Positions 10,867-22,382 of a DNA stretch of 64,000 nucleotides are shown here, piece by piece. Origin of the DNA: Lycium barbarum (taxonomy: Eukaryota; Streptophyta; Magnoliopsida; Solanales; Solanaceae); the NCBI RefSeq assembly GCF_019175385.1, contig NC_083345.1, forward strand, positions 12,563,205 to 12,627,204. The letters are read 5' to 3'. The translations under genes and the position numbers were made by a program. Below the pieces are notes generated by a model. It was not told the DNA's origin. It saw only the letters and a list, made by a program, of their open reading frames with translations, and did no database searches. How positions within the stretch are numbered: position 1 is the first letter of the stretch; each line of letters begins with the position of its first letter.

Positions 10867-11813
10867 ATTTCGACACAATTGGATAGATAAATGATTCAGA
10901 ATCCCCGTTTATTTCATAGCCAAAGTTCAAAAACATTAAGAAGTACCTCTGCTTAAGACATACGCGTGTGAAGCTTGTCTTGAAACCTAACTGCAGACAT
11001 ATATATTTGAAGTTATATTATTATATGTCTAAATTTCAGGCATAACTATATGAACTTCAGACATACAACTATAGAATATAGTTGTCTATTCGGTGTAATT
11101 TCACAAAATAGGACCTCTTGAAGGTAAAGAGATTGTTTCTGATTGACCCTTGGCTCAAGGAAAAAGAGTTCAAAGCAGTTCGAAAAAAAAAAGAAATGGA
11201 AGTGACAAAGCAATGGCAAAATAATATAGAAAAAATGATAAAACATTCTTAACAGTAACTACAACAAAATAATACGATAATCGACGTATAAGAAATAATA
11301 CATAATAACGAATATTGAATGGCAAAAACCTATGGCTATAATGCTAAGACACACTCATATGGAAGGATAAGCGACACAATACTCTAAAGACATGCTAGTA
11401 TGGAAGGATAAGGACAACACAAGGTTCCAATACATATTATGCATGCATCCCAAACCTGAACCCGAATATTAACAACCACATCGAAATCATTAATCCATCT
11501 CTGCCTTGAAGTAGATTCGTTCACTTGTTTCCCACACCCAAATGAGAGCGAGCTAATAAAGAAAATGGTTTTAATTTATATACAAATGTAAATTATTTTA
11601 CACTGTTAATATAATTTAACATATTATAACACGTTAATCACATTATTGCTAAAATATCCTGAGTCTTCTAAGCCATATGGTCATCTTAATATATTTAGGA
11701 ATTTAACCCAAATTTTAGAAATTCGCTTATCTAAGGCAGATTGCAACTTCGCATTTTTTTAACATTTGTCCAGGTCAACTAGTGCAGTTGCTAGGCAAAT
11801 TTCACTTAGATTA
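10867..11813. other. Gene-free spacer
   Basis: AT-rich, with a short duplicated string (ATATGGAAGGATAAG and TATGGAAGGATAAGG, about 11,357 and 11,400). No gene or element ends were recognised. Confidence 0.4.
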
Positions 11814-12248
11814 GGTTAGAATATGTCCCAAAATGATTTATCAAAATTGTCCCATTTCACTTGGGATTCGATAATTGTCCCATTCCAACTGGGATTTTGA
11901 ACGTCTTCAACCCCTATTTAAAGGAGATCTTCGGCCAGAACATCAAGAAAAAGAGAACAACTATCAAGACTATCAAGACTACACACAAGACTATATTCCA
12001 CACTTAGGTTAGAGAGTTTTGTAAACTTTCGTTTCCTTTAATCTCGTTGTGCTTTGACACCCTGTTGAAATTGTTTTGTACTTCTTACTTTATAGTTGAT
12101 TTCTCTCCACTTCGCGCCCCATGGTTTTTCCCGTCTTGAGTTTCCACGTAAATCTTGTGTTGATTATGTTTATTGTTTTCTTGCATTATTGTTCTTGTGT
12201 CGGTGCATCCTAATCGGTTCCGCTGCATCGCTCATTTAATTCTTAACA
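11814..12248 (+). repeat. 5' LTR of the copia element
   Basis: 435 bp, matching 18,648-19,080. It contains a TATA-like CTATTTAAA at about 11,921 and ends in CTTAACA. Its first bases are GGTTAGAATA against TATTAGAATA in the 3' LTR, so the original TG start has been lost in both copies. Confidence 0.85.
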
Positions 12249-12250
12249 AG

Positions 12251-12262
12251 TGGCATCAGAGG
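12251..12262 (+). other. Primer-binding site of the copia element
   Basis: TGGCATCAGAGG, two bases after the 5' LTR, resembles the initiator-methionine tRNA complement (TGGTATCAGAG) used by most plant copia elements. It carries one internal change. Confidence 0.75.
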
Positions 12263-12515
12263 TTTAAGACCCAGGATGTCTACCATAACCAAGTTTTATA
12301 TCGAGAAGTTTGACGGCAAGATAAGCTTTAGTAACTGGAAAGTTCAGATGCAAGCCGTTCTCGCCCTGAACGGATTAAAGAAGGCTCTTCTTGAAAAATC
12401 CAGAAAACCTGAGTCTACAACATATGATCAATGGGAGGAGTTGGATGAAAAAACACTTTAAAATATCCAACTATGTCTATCTAAAACGGTTCTTCGCGAG
12501 GTTATGCATGAGACT

Positions 12516-14855
12516 TGTAACACCCCGTACCTTTAATGAAGGTTTTGACCTCGATCCTAGACTTAGAACATCAGATAAAGAATGTTGGAATTGAAATTTT
12601 TCCGTTCAGTTGTGATATGGTGGTTTACGCCCATGAACAGTGGTCGTAATCCAATTTACGACCATGAACGGTGCCCGTAAACTGAAACCAAGAATTTCTG
12701 AACATTTTGGAATTTGACATTTTGAGGTCATATGGTTAAATACGGACCGTATTGTACTTTACGGCCCGTATTTCAAAACGTGTTTGGAATTTGAGAAAAC
12801 GTCCTTGATGAAAGTTGTAGAGCATTGAAATACCTTTCCAACGGTATCTTACGGGGGTCAAACGGACATCTGTACAAAGAGTTATGACCATTTTACTGAA
12901 GAGAGGCAGTGCAGTCCGTATGACAGAATACGGACCGTATTGCAGTTTACGGCCCGTAAACTTGAAATACGGCCAGCACAGTGCTGGACGTAAACTGCAT
13001 TTTCCAGAACATTATATGTTCGTTTATATCAGTTCAAGTCATTATTTTTCATTCCCTCAAACCCTAGAACGACCTCCTACTCTCCTCCAACATCAAGAAC
13101 ACCAAGGTAAGTCCATTCCAATTATTCCAACTCAATTCTAACATATATCCTTGTAATCTAAACAAGAAATAATCATTCCTAATCTAGGGTTTTCAAGAAA
13201 ACCCATCTCAAGATTCAAGAATCAAGATTTAGGAAGTCTTCTTCAAAATCCAAGTCTTTAATTCAAGTTTTGGAACAACTAAGGCATGTAGAACTTCCAT
13301 CCACATGTGGGAATCTCTATGTTCTTCCCCATGCTTCGTTCCTTGATATCCATGAAGTTCAAATCTTAGGGCACTAAATCCAACATATTGGTAGCCCGTA
13401 TTTAAGTATTTATGTACATGAATTTTGTATCTATATTCGTTGTTGTATTCCTAATCTTCCATTACGGTTATTAGGAACCCTAGCTTAATCCATGAATCAT
13501 GAATTCTTCCTCATGGGTTCTCAATATGATTACATGAAACTTCATGATTTTATCTAGCAAGTTACAAGCATGTTTTCAAGTCAATTATATATATGATTTC
13601 GAAATATTCTTATTACTCATGAATCAAGAACATGTTTGCAAGACTATGACAAGTTATCTTATGAAACTATTTTATAAGTTATTTCATGAAACCATGTTTA
13701 CAAGATTATTGCATGAAACCATGTTTACAAGTTATTTCGTGAAATCATGATTTCAAGACAAGTACAAGTTAATTCACGAAAGTCATGGGCTTCTTAGCCA
13801 ACTACGTTATTCTCATGTTCGGGAGTTGTACTAATACCGAGAAGGCTCAAGATAGCCTGAAACTACGTATGCCAACGTAGGATAAGGATCGCTCCGCCCA
13901 GATAGGACGATTCCTTCATATTTTCCCCATTGAGGGATTTGGATCCATTTATGTCAGATTCATGTCTCGTGCCCCGGCAAGGTACGAGATAGCTTAGCTG
14001 ATCGGGCAGAGATCAGACTCCACATTTCTCCCCGTGGTGGTTCATGTCGGTATTACAGTTCATGTCATGTTCATGTCTCGTGCCCCGACAAGGTACGAGA
14101 TGGCTTAGCTGATCGGGCGGAGATCAGACTCCACGTTTCTCCCCGTGGTGGTTCATGTCATTACTACAGATCATTACAGATTATTACAGATTATCTCATG
14201 TTTACAGTACTCATGTTTATGTTCAGTTCCAGTACTCAGTTTCAGTTTCAATTTCATGCTTATGTACTCATGCTCATGTTCATGTCCAGGTTTTCAGTTT
14301 CAGTTCTTATCATGTTATTCATGTCCTATGTTATTTCTTTCAGTTGCTTTATATACCAGTACATTCAATGTGCTGACGTCCCCTTTTTATTTTCTCGGGG
14401 GCCTGTATTTCACGATGCAGGTACGGATTTACAGGACGACGCTTCTGATCATTAGGATTTGCTCGTACCAGCTTATTGGTGAGCCCCATCTCATTCGGGG
14501 TTTAATCATTGTACTTCCCTATTTAGTTTTGCATATAAAGGTATGCTGGGGGCCTTGTCCCAGTAATTATGATTTCCAGTCAGACTCATAATAGAGGTTT
14601 CATAGACTAGACAAGTCAGTTATGCCATGTCAGACATTTGGAGTCGTATAGCCATTTTGGCTCACTCATGTTTAAACAAGTACTTATTTAAGTATTATGA
14701 CTCATTATGTTTTATAGAGGCTCATCATGCATTCATGTTATATTCCGCTTATGTTATGCATCATGATGATTCAGTAAGTCATGTGGTTCGCTCGGTCACA
14801 TGTAGTCAGGCACCGAGTGCCGTGTTACGTCCAGGCCATGGTTCGGGGCGTGACA
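12516..14855 (+). mobile_element. Solo LTR 1 (gypsy-type, about 2.34 kb) inside copia gag
   Basis: It starts TGTAACACCCCGTACC and ends GGGGCGTGACA, with a perfect 5-bp duplication AGACT at 12,511-12,515 and 14,856-14,860. There is no internal domain, so it is a solo LTR left by LTR-LTR recombination. Three related LTRs occur in the window. It contains a 111-bp tandem duplication, a set of TACGG/CCGTA palindromes near 12,620-13,000, and the conserved core discussed under findings. The lineage is probably Tekay/Del-like because of the long LTR, but without pol this is inference. Confidence 0.85.
13961..14182. repeat. 111-bp tandem duplication in solo LTR 1
   Basis: CATGTCTCGTGCCCC begins at 13,961 and again at 14,072. 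Both units continue through AAGGTACGAGAT, GATCGGGC and CCCCGTGGTGGTTCATGTC with few differences. Confidence 0.85.
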
Positions 14856-15451
14856 AGACTACTGCTGAAGGCCTCTAGTTGAAGTTAGAGTCACTCTACA
14901 CGACGAAAAGTCTCACAAATAAAATTCTTCTGAAGGAATGGTTATACACATTCTGTATGGCTGAAGGTACCGCAATTCAAAATCATGTTGATGAGTTCAA
15001 CTCTCTTATTCTTGGCCTAGAAAATTTAGACATTAAGGTCGAAGATGGGGATCAAGCAATATTGTTGGCGATCTCCCTACTCACTACGTATAAGCACTTT
15101 ATAGAAATCACGCTATATGGTGGTAATGAAACACTGAGTTATGAGGATGTCAAATCTAATTTGTTGTTAAAGAAAAATTTGATTTTGAAGTGCGTTATGA
15201 AAACAAAGGGCAAGGTTTGTCTATTAGAGGACGATCCTATGATAGAATAAGTAATAGAAAGAATTTTAGGTCCACGTCTAGAAGCCGTAAATTCAACAAT
15301 GATAAATTCTGCAAATACTGCAAGAAACAAACCACGTAGTTGGTGATTGTCATAAATTGAAGAATAAACTAGAGAGAGAATAAAAATAACAAAATGCAAC
15401 AGAAAACCATTAAGTAGGAGTTATTGAAAGTGATTCCCATAACTGTCTCTG

Positions 15452-18400
15452 TTGATAAGAAAAATTCTTTTGAATGGGTTTTTTTATTCTGGATGTACGT
15501 ATCACGTGTGTCCTCATAAGGACCGGTTTTCAACATATAAGAAAGCTTGTGGTGTTGTCCTAATGGGGAATGATGTCCCATGCAACGTTGTTGGGATTGG
15601 TACTGTAAAAATTAGTACCCATGATAGGGTTATGAGGACCTTGACCAACGTTCGTCATGTTCCTGACTTGAAACGTAATCTTATTTCTCTGGGTGCTCTT
15701 GAATCTCTTGGATGTAAATATTCATCTGAAGGTGGAGTTCTCAAAATTTCAAAAGGTGCTCTAGTCTTGATGAAAGGAACAAGACGTGGGACTCTCTATT
15801 ACCAGCACGGTTTAATTGTGACGGGGTCTGTAGCAGTGTCTACTTCATTATCCGACGATGATCTCACCTGTTTACGGCATATGCGACTGGTCCATATGAG
15901 TGAGAAAGGTATGACCATTCTGAGCAAAAAAGGTATTCTTGGTAAAATTGGTACGGGTAAACTTGACTTTTGTGATCATTGCGTTTTTGGGAAACAAAAG
16001 AGAGTTAGTTTCTCCATAGCAAAAATAGTACACAGGGCATTCTTGATTATATTCATTCAGATTTATGGGTCCCTCCAAAGTTCCTTCCCTTGGAGGAAAA
16101 CGCTACATGTTGACTCTCATTGATGATTTTTCTCATAAGGTCTGGGTTTATTTCCTAATACAGAAAAGTGAAACGTTTCCCTATTTCAAGAAATTCAAAG
16201 CCTTTGATGAGAATTAGACTGGTAAAAAAATTAAGAAGCTCAGGACTCATAATGGTTTGGAGTTCTGTTGCAGTAAGTTTAATGAGTTCTGCGCTATTTA
16301 TGGTATTGCTAGACATAAGACTCTTGTTTATAAGCCCCAGGATAACGGAGTTGTAGAATGTATAAACAGAACATTGCTTGAGCGAACTCGTTGTATGCTC
16401 TCAAATGCTGGTTTATGGCACTGCCGTGATTTTTGGGCCGAAGCCATTTATACGGCTTGTTACCTCGTTAATTTGTCTCCACGTTCATCTATAGACTTTA
16501 AAATTTCCGAAGAAGTTTGGTTTGGTAATCCCATTGACTATTCTATTCTTAGAGTTTTTGGATGCACTGTTTTTGATCATGTTAATGATGGGAAGCTAGA
16601 CCCTAGGGTCGTTAAGTGCATGTTTCTTGGTTATGCTTCTGAGTCTAAAGGATATCGTTTGTAGTGTCCTAGCTCCAAGAAAATTATTCAAAGTCGGGAT
16701 GTAACTTTTAATGAGATTATTATGTTATATTCTGGGAAAGAGTCTGTTGTTTCCTCTACGGGTAATGATGATATGAAAAATGCTAATGAGAAGGTGAAGG
16801 TAGAAGTGAGCCATGAAGCTCACGAAGTTGGCACTATTTCTTCAGCAGTCCTCAGGCTAGTGAGGAGGCTCCTATTGATAAGCCAAGTACTGGTACCACA
16901 CGTCCCAACCACAGGTGGAGGATGATCATGTTATTGCTCGTGATAGACCTAGATGCGTTATAAAGAAGCCCGCTCGATATGTTGACACTGATGATGATGG
17001 GCTTATTACTTATGCTCTCACAATTGCACAAGAAAATCCCGAAGGAGTTGATCCTTCTACTTACTCTGAGGTAATTTCTTGTCCTAATTCCTTAAATTTG
17101 TTAGTGTCTATGCAAAAAGAGATCGATAGATTGAACAAAAATAATACATAGGAGTTATGTGAGTTACCCAAAGGCCGTCGTGCACTGACTGCAAAAATGG
17201 ATCTACAAACTAAAATATGTTATTCCCAGGGTTGAAAAAGCAAGATGGAAAGCTCGCTTAGTGGTTCGTGGTTGCCACCCAAAGGAAGGTATTGACTTTA
17301 ATGAAGTTTTCTCTCTTGTTGTTCATCATACCTCCATTAGAGTGTTACTTGCTATTGTTGCTCTTTTTGACTTGGAGCTGGAACAACTTGATGTTAAAAT
17401 TGCGTTTCTTCATGGAGAGTTAGAAGAAGAAATTTATATGAAGCAACCCGAGGGTTTTGTTGTTCCTGGAAAGGAGCAATTTGTTAGTCGGTTGAAAAGA
17501 TCTCTTTATGGCCTTAAACAAGCTCCAAGGCAGTGGTATAAGAGGTTTGATTCCTTTATGATTGGAAAACACTACATACGTAGTAAGTATGATAATAGTG
17601 TGTATTTTCGACCGTTTTCTGGTGGTTCCTTCGTTAACTTGTTGTTATATGTTGCTTCTAAAGACAAGTCTTTGATCAACAAGTTAAAATCTCAACTTCA
17701 TTCTGATTTTGAGATGAAGGACCTTGGTGCAGCTAAGAAGATTCTAGATATGGAGATTCACAGGGATCGAAAAGCCGGGAAGCTTTACTTGTCTAAGAGG
17801 AAGTATTTTGAAAAAGTCCTCGATAGGTTTAATATATTTGATTGTAAACTTGTTTCTACTCTATTTCTGCTCATTTCAAAGTGTCTGTTGACTCTTGTTG
17901 TAAGTCGGAGGTGGACATTGAGAGGATGTCTACTATTCTGTATGCTAGTGTTGTTGGTAGCCTTATGTATGCTATGATTTGCCTAAACCTGGTGAGATGA
18001 TAAATGCATAATCTTGGAAAGGATCATTGGAATGTCATGAAGTGGATTCTTCGTTATGTGAAAGGGTCTGTTGATATTGATTTGGTATTTGATAGAGCTA
18101 AGGCATCGTCTTATGATGTTGTTGGGTTCGTTAATTCTGATCATGCTGGTGATCTCGACCGTAGGAGGTCTATTTCTGGTTACGTTTTTTCACTGTGCTC
18201 TGGTGCTATCTCTTAGAAAGCACAATTACAGACTATTGCAACCCTTTCTACTACTGAAGTTGAGTATATCGCTGCAACTGAAGGTGTTAAAGAAGCTACA
18301 TGGTTGCGAGGTCTCCTTATTGATCTTGGTGTTCAACAGGGTACTACCGTTGTATTTTCTGATAGCCAGAGTGCTATCATCTTACTAAGGCTGATTTCAT

Positions 18401-18580
18401 CACTTGAAGACCAAGCATATTAGCTTTAAATACCACTTTATCAGAGATACTATTGCTGCAGGGAAGATTGTGGTAAAGAAAGTTCACACGTTAGAGAATC
18501 CTGCAGATATGTTAACCAAGCCGCTTGCTATTACTACTTTTAAGCATTGCTTAGACTTAGTTGGTGTTATTCATGCTTAA
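15452..18580 (+). pseudogene. Copia pol (protease, integrase, reverse transcriptase, RNase H), inactivated
   Basis: Recognisable domains in order: protease at about 15,479 (FFYSGCTYH, where the catalytic D of DSG is Y); GAG-pre-integrase with H-x4-H and CDHC (about 15,880-16,000); integrase core across a frameshift near 16,080, with the second catalytic D changed (LRTHNG at about 16,250) and further stops; reverse transcriptase at 17,220-17,975 (QLDVKIAFLHGELEEEIYMKQPEGF, SLYGLKQAPRQWYKRF). The YVDD box is lost, since the protein runs LLLYV straight into ASKDKS at about 17,655. RNase H (18,004-18,400) has SDHAGD and STTEVEYIAA. At least six stops or shifts break it up. The order integrase before RT identifies copia. 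Confidence 0.9.
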
Positions 18581-18636
18581 ATTGCCCTTCGGGGCTTTAA
18601 GGGGTGAGGAGCGTTGATGTTGATGTATTTTGGTCC

Positions 18637-18647
18637 AAGGTGGAGAT
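18637..18647 (+). other. Polypurine tract of the copia element
   Basis: AAGGTGGAGAT directly before the 3' LTR, the usual plus-strand primer position. Confidence 0.7.
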
Positions 18648-19080
18648 TATTAGAATACGTCCCAAAAGGGTTTATCGAAATTGTCCCGTTTCAACTGGGA
18701 TTCGACTGGCTTGTCCCATTCCAACTGCACGTCTTCAACCCCTATTTAAAGGAGATCTTCGGCCAGAACATCCAGAAAAAAAGAACAACTATCAAGACTA
18801 CACACAATACTATATTCCACAATTAGGTTAGACAAAGTTTTCATTGAGAGATTATAATCTTTCATTTTTTTTATCTCATTGTGCTTCGACACCCTGTTGA
18901 GATCGTTTTGTACTCCTCACCGTGTAGTTGATTTCTCTGCGCTTCGCGCCCTATGATTTTTCTGCTCTTGGGTTTCCACGTAAATCTTGCGTTCGTTACG
19001 TTTATTGCTTTCTTGCATTATTATTCTTGTGTTGGTGCATCCTAATCGGTTGTGCTGTCTCACTCGTTTAACTCTTAACA
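18648..19080 (+). repeat. 3' LTR of the copia element
   Basis: 433 bp, matching the 5' LTR and ending CTCTTAACA. It lacks an 11-bp piece present in the 5' LTR just before ACGTCTTCAACCCC. Confidence 0.85.
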
Positions 19081-19184
19081 GATTCCAAGAGGAAAACTAC
19101 TATAGTTGTCGTACATAATTTTATTCCATATAATGAATGTAAACATCGGCGTCCTTGCCAGATTTTTTAATTTCCAGAAAAGAA

Positions 19185-19350
19185 ACAGTAGGTCATCTAA
19201 TTGTCTACTGAGAAACTATGGTGCAGTTGCAAAAAGGACCCAACTTTGAAGTTGGGTCTTATTCAACATTATTATGAGGACCAACTCCAATTCCAATTTT
19301 TATTTTTGGTTGAATGGACTATAAAAAAAATTGACTGGGGTTGAAGAGGA
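19185..19350. repeat. Duplicated spacer fragment (copy 0, part 2)
   Basis: The run TTTGAAGTTGGGTCTTATTC followed by AACATTATTATGAGGACCAA aligns with 44,024-44,100 and 39,155-39,240. TTGACTGGGGTTGAAG aligns with TTGACTGGGCTCCGTC there. Part 1 of the same copy lies at 4,445-4,552. The 14.6 kb in between is mostly transposons. Confidence 0.55.
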
Positions 19351-19756
19351 GTGTGCCTCGTTTTCTTCTTCACAATAATTCCACAGCTCTTATTCTACGT
19401 TACTATAATGGGATAATCGCATTTTTTGTCACATAGTTATTGATGAATTTGATTATAATTCTTATAAAATTTTGTTAAGCATATTTAACCTTTAACTAAT
19501 TCAAATGCGTGATTTTGGTTACTTGATATTGGAAATACCTTATTATTATGCTATTTTTAGAACTAATTATCTTCCAAACATGAATTAAAAATACAAATTT
19601 ATAATAATTCATAGCTAATTAAATAGTTTAATATACAATTAAAATTTCATTAAATTTGTGAGAAATTACAAGGATCAAAACTGTAAATTACAATTAATTG
19701 GTAGTCATATATGTACGTACAACGTACTTAAACATATTGATAGTGAAGTGTACTGA

Positions 19757-20250
19757 TCTTAGAAGGCCAAACCCGTTCACAGACACTTGTGGTCGTCCAT
19801 TTTTTACACTTGAGCACCTAAAGTGACCCTTGTTCTATTTAAACACTTCAGATGGGTCATTCCTATTCTACTTAGACACTTTTTGCATCGTTATCATAGC
19901 AAAACTACACCAAAGGGGGCGCCACCTTATTGCACATCCAACCGGCCCAAAAGCCAATTTTTAATGGTCAAAACTCCACGTATTTACAAATTAGTGAATT
20001 TACAATTAAATGAGTTAGCATAATTTAATTGAGTTGGCACAATTTAAACGAGTTGACACAATTTAATTGGCTACTTAATCTACGTAGGAGACGACTGATG
20101 TTGGTTTTGCTCTGATAACGGTGCAAAAAATGTCTAAGTGGAACAAGAATGATCTACCTGAAGTGTCTAAATGGAATAAGGACCACTTTAGATGCCCAAG
20201 TGAAAAAAATGGATGACCACATGTGTTTGCCGATAGGTTTGGCCATCCTA
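19757..20250. mobile_element. TIR element with unusually long (about 165 bp) inverted repeats
   Basis: The left arm 19,757-19,925 (GGCCAAACCCGTTCACAGAC, TGTGGTCGTCCATTTTTTAC, ACCTAAAGTGACCCTTGTTC) is the near inverse of 20,085-20,250. About 160 bp of AT-rich loop separates them. It has no coding capacity, and could be a MULE-type MITE or a foldback element. The duplication at the ends was not resolved. Confidence 0.65.
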
Positions 20251-20530
20251 GAAAATGTATGGTAGTTGCATCATGCATGTAAGGTATGATTTTCACCATA
20301 CTGCCTTCCTATTTTTTCTCGATGTTAGGTCTCCGTCTTCTTTCCCCTCCCTTATTCTTCCCAAAATGTAAGGTAAAAGAATACAACACAATTCATAGGG
20401 CTATTTAAAATAAAAAAAAAAGATTAAAAATACTAATGAGGTTGTCAATCGATTAAAGCTTATCTGCATAGAGTGATTACACCAAATCAATAAATACATG
20501 ATATATTCTTGTATAATCTGTTCTACCACC

Positions 20531-20669
20531 TAATTGTGGTTAGATAATGTATTAATTATTATTAGTTCATGAGTCAAACAATCATGATAAGTTTAATTAA
20601 TTATGGTTAGATAATGTATTAATTATTATTAGTTCATGAGTCAAACAATCATGATAAGTTTAATTAATT
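20531..20669. repeat. 67-bp tandem duplication
   Basis: GGTTAGATAATGTATTAATT begins at 20,538 and again at 20,605 and continues through TTCATGAGTCAAACAATCAT with no visible change. It is therefore a recent event. Confidence 0.9.
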
Positions 20670-20689
20670 TGATGTAAATACCCCATGTG

Positions 20690-21200
20690 GATAAATATTT
20701 ACATTGACCATCTGATAGCATCAATTGAAACTCAATATCTTACGTAAGGGAGTTAGAATCATTCACGTGACGTCCTAATCCGAGAATATATAACTATCCC
20801 AGGATAATTATATATTAATTCGTCTTCTAAATGGTATGAAGCTAAATATTGATGAGAGGACGTTATCCCTCATTCAAATTGCTCTTTATCTTGATATGTA
20901 CGAAAATGACAGACTTAGTTAGTCCTATTTGTTTTTGTGTGACGGCATTTGATCGATTGGACGCACACTTCATGATATACATGCAGTCCATAAATTATAG
21001 CAAAAAATATTCCTTGAGTAAACTTCTTAGAAAGATTTGTCAACAAACTTGTAAAAGAACCCCAAGAATTATTCTGATGACGTTTGCACTGTGACATCAT
21101 AGAAAGCTCAAATCTTACGTAAGGGATTTAAGAATCATTTAGTTGACGTACTAAAGGGAGACTAATATTTATTTTCCAGGATAATTATTCATTGTTCTCT
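20690..21200. repeat. Two copies of a segment also found upstream of the second Ca2+-ATPase gene
   Basis: TCTTACGTAAGGGAGTTAGA at about 20,738 and TCTTACGTAAGGGATTTAAG at about 21,112 are both followed by GAATCATT, a GACGT string and a CCAGGATAATTAT-like string. The first part resembles 45,056-45,080. It may be a further piece of the old spacer duplication. Confidence 0.45.
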
Positions 21201-21373
21201 TATGTGGAGCCAAGTCGAGGGTGTCTCTACTGTAAGAATAAAAACTTCGGAAAAATTGGATCCGTTTACTTGATTCCTCAGGTATTGGATTAAGAAAATT
21301 CCATAAGGTCCATTGATTAGAAATCTATACCCTCAAGATAACCTATTAATTTCACTTTTATTTATGAGTTTAA

Positions 21374-21378
<5 letters not shown>

Positions 21379-21404
<26 letters not shown>
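21379..21404. repeat. (AT)n microsatellite
   Basis: About 13 AT units. Confidence 0.9.
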
Positions 21405-21867
21405 CGTGAGTGTACTTTTTATATTATAGGGTCATTCAAAGAATATGTATATTTAAGTTTTTTTAAAATGTGACATTTGTAATCTTGAAAATAAAATAAA
21501 TTACATGCTCCAACAAGTTATAACATGATGATGTAAAATTCCTTACATTAATGATGTACATAACCTAAATTCTTTAGTTATTGCATCTCAATTTAGAGTT
21601 CGAGACATTGCTAGATAATAATCTACTTACACTGAGTGTTTACGCCAAACCAATATATACAATATTGATAAGTGTTATATACTTTCACTTTAATTTTTAA
21701 CTGCTACAATAAACTTCATTATTTATAAATGTAAACAAAACACCCGCCACGATATAATTAAGTATTTACCCTATCTAACTCGATCGGTGAAATGAGAATT
21801 AAACATAGAATAGCAACAGTGTCACTATTAAATCTTTCCAAAGGGAATCTTTGTATCGCACATATGC

Positions 21868-22137
21868 ATTGACAGATCCAGAATTTTCACTCAAGATGTT
21901 AAAAAAAACAACAAAAGTTAAAGATAAAAAATAATGCTGTTATTGGAAATCGAATCTAGGATGCTAGAGATAATTTTGAACACTGTAGACCACTTGAGCT
22001 AATTATTTGCATTTGTTCAGGGTACTATTCAAAAGTGAGTATATGTACATAAATACAGAAAATCTACCCCATATTTACACTATAATTTTTTGCTGAGCGA
22101 ACACCCTCCCCACCCTCTAAATCTGCCCCTGCACATA
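21868..22137 (-). repeat. Dispersed repeat with tRNA-like A and B box strings
   Basis: On the - strand TAGCTCAAGTGG (A-box-like) is followed at tRNA-like spacing by GATTCGATTTCC (B-box-like). The ends (TGACAGATCCAGAATTTTC and, inverted, TGCAGGGGCAGATTTAGAG) look weakly complementary. It may be a SINE or a TIR element carrying a tRNA-like segment. Confidence 0.35.
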
Positions 22138-22382
22138 TGACCTAATCATCAATGTAGTGTTTGAAAATTACAGAGAGCAACATTCTACTCTTAATTTTGA
22201 GTAATTATTGTTATTTGCCTAATTTTGATGGGGAAAGTTTTTCAATATTTGTTCCGGTGGAATATATAATAGGTACCTAATCGAATAGCTATCTAAGGTG
22301 CACGTAATTACCCCATACACCAACTTTATTATTAAAAAACACAAATTTCGTACTTAACAAGAAAGCAAATTAATACTCACAA

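Larger units (their letters stand above)
12276..15370 (+). pseudogene. Copia gag, broken by stops and by a solo LTR
   Basis: The frame opens with MSTITKFYIEKFDGKISFSNWK, a typical copia gag start (the F-DG-x-F-x-x-W motif), and reaches a stop at about 12,460. In-frame gag continues to 12,515, is interrupted by the solo LTR, and resumes at 14,856 in the same frame once one AGACT copy is removed. The later part (14,879-15,248, 123 residues) has the LEMLYTTKSLTNKILL-like plan of the UBN2/gag family. A second in-frame stop lies at 14,876-14,878. The zinc-knuckle region near 15,290-15,330 (CKYCKKQTT-like) is degraded. Confidence 0.8.
11814..19080 (+). mobile_element. Decayed Ty1/copia retrotransposon (Tnt1/Tork type) interrupted by a solo LTR
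   Basis: It has two LTRs (11,814-12,248 and 18,648-19,080), a primer-binding site and a polypurine tract. Coding remnants follow the copia order gag, protease, integrase, reverse transcriptase, RNase H. The flanks GATTA (11,809-11,813) and GATTC (19,081-19,085) look like a 5-bp target duplication with one change. The LTRs differ at roughly one base in ten by eye, and the 3' LTR lacks about 11 bp near 18,728, so the insertion is old. Every enzymatic domain is damaged. A 2.3 kb foreign LTR splits gag. Confidence 0.9.

Noticed and set aside
14145..14878. Several frames of 70-150 codons on the + strand
   Set aside because: They lie wholly within solo LTR 1, overlap one another, are rich in low-complexity Ser/Phe/Val runs, and show no domain.
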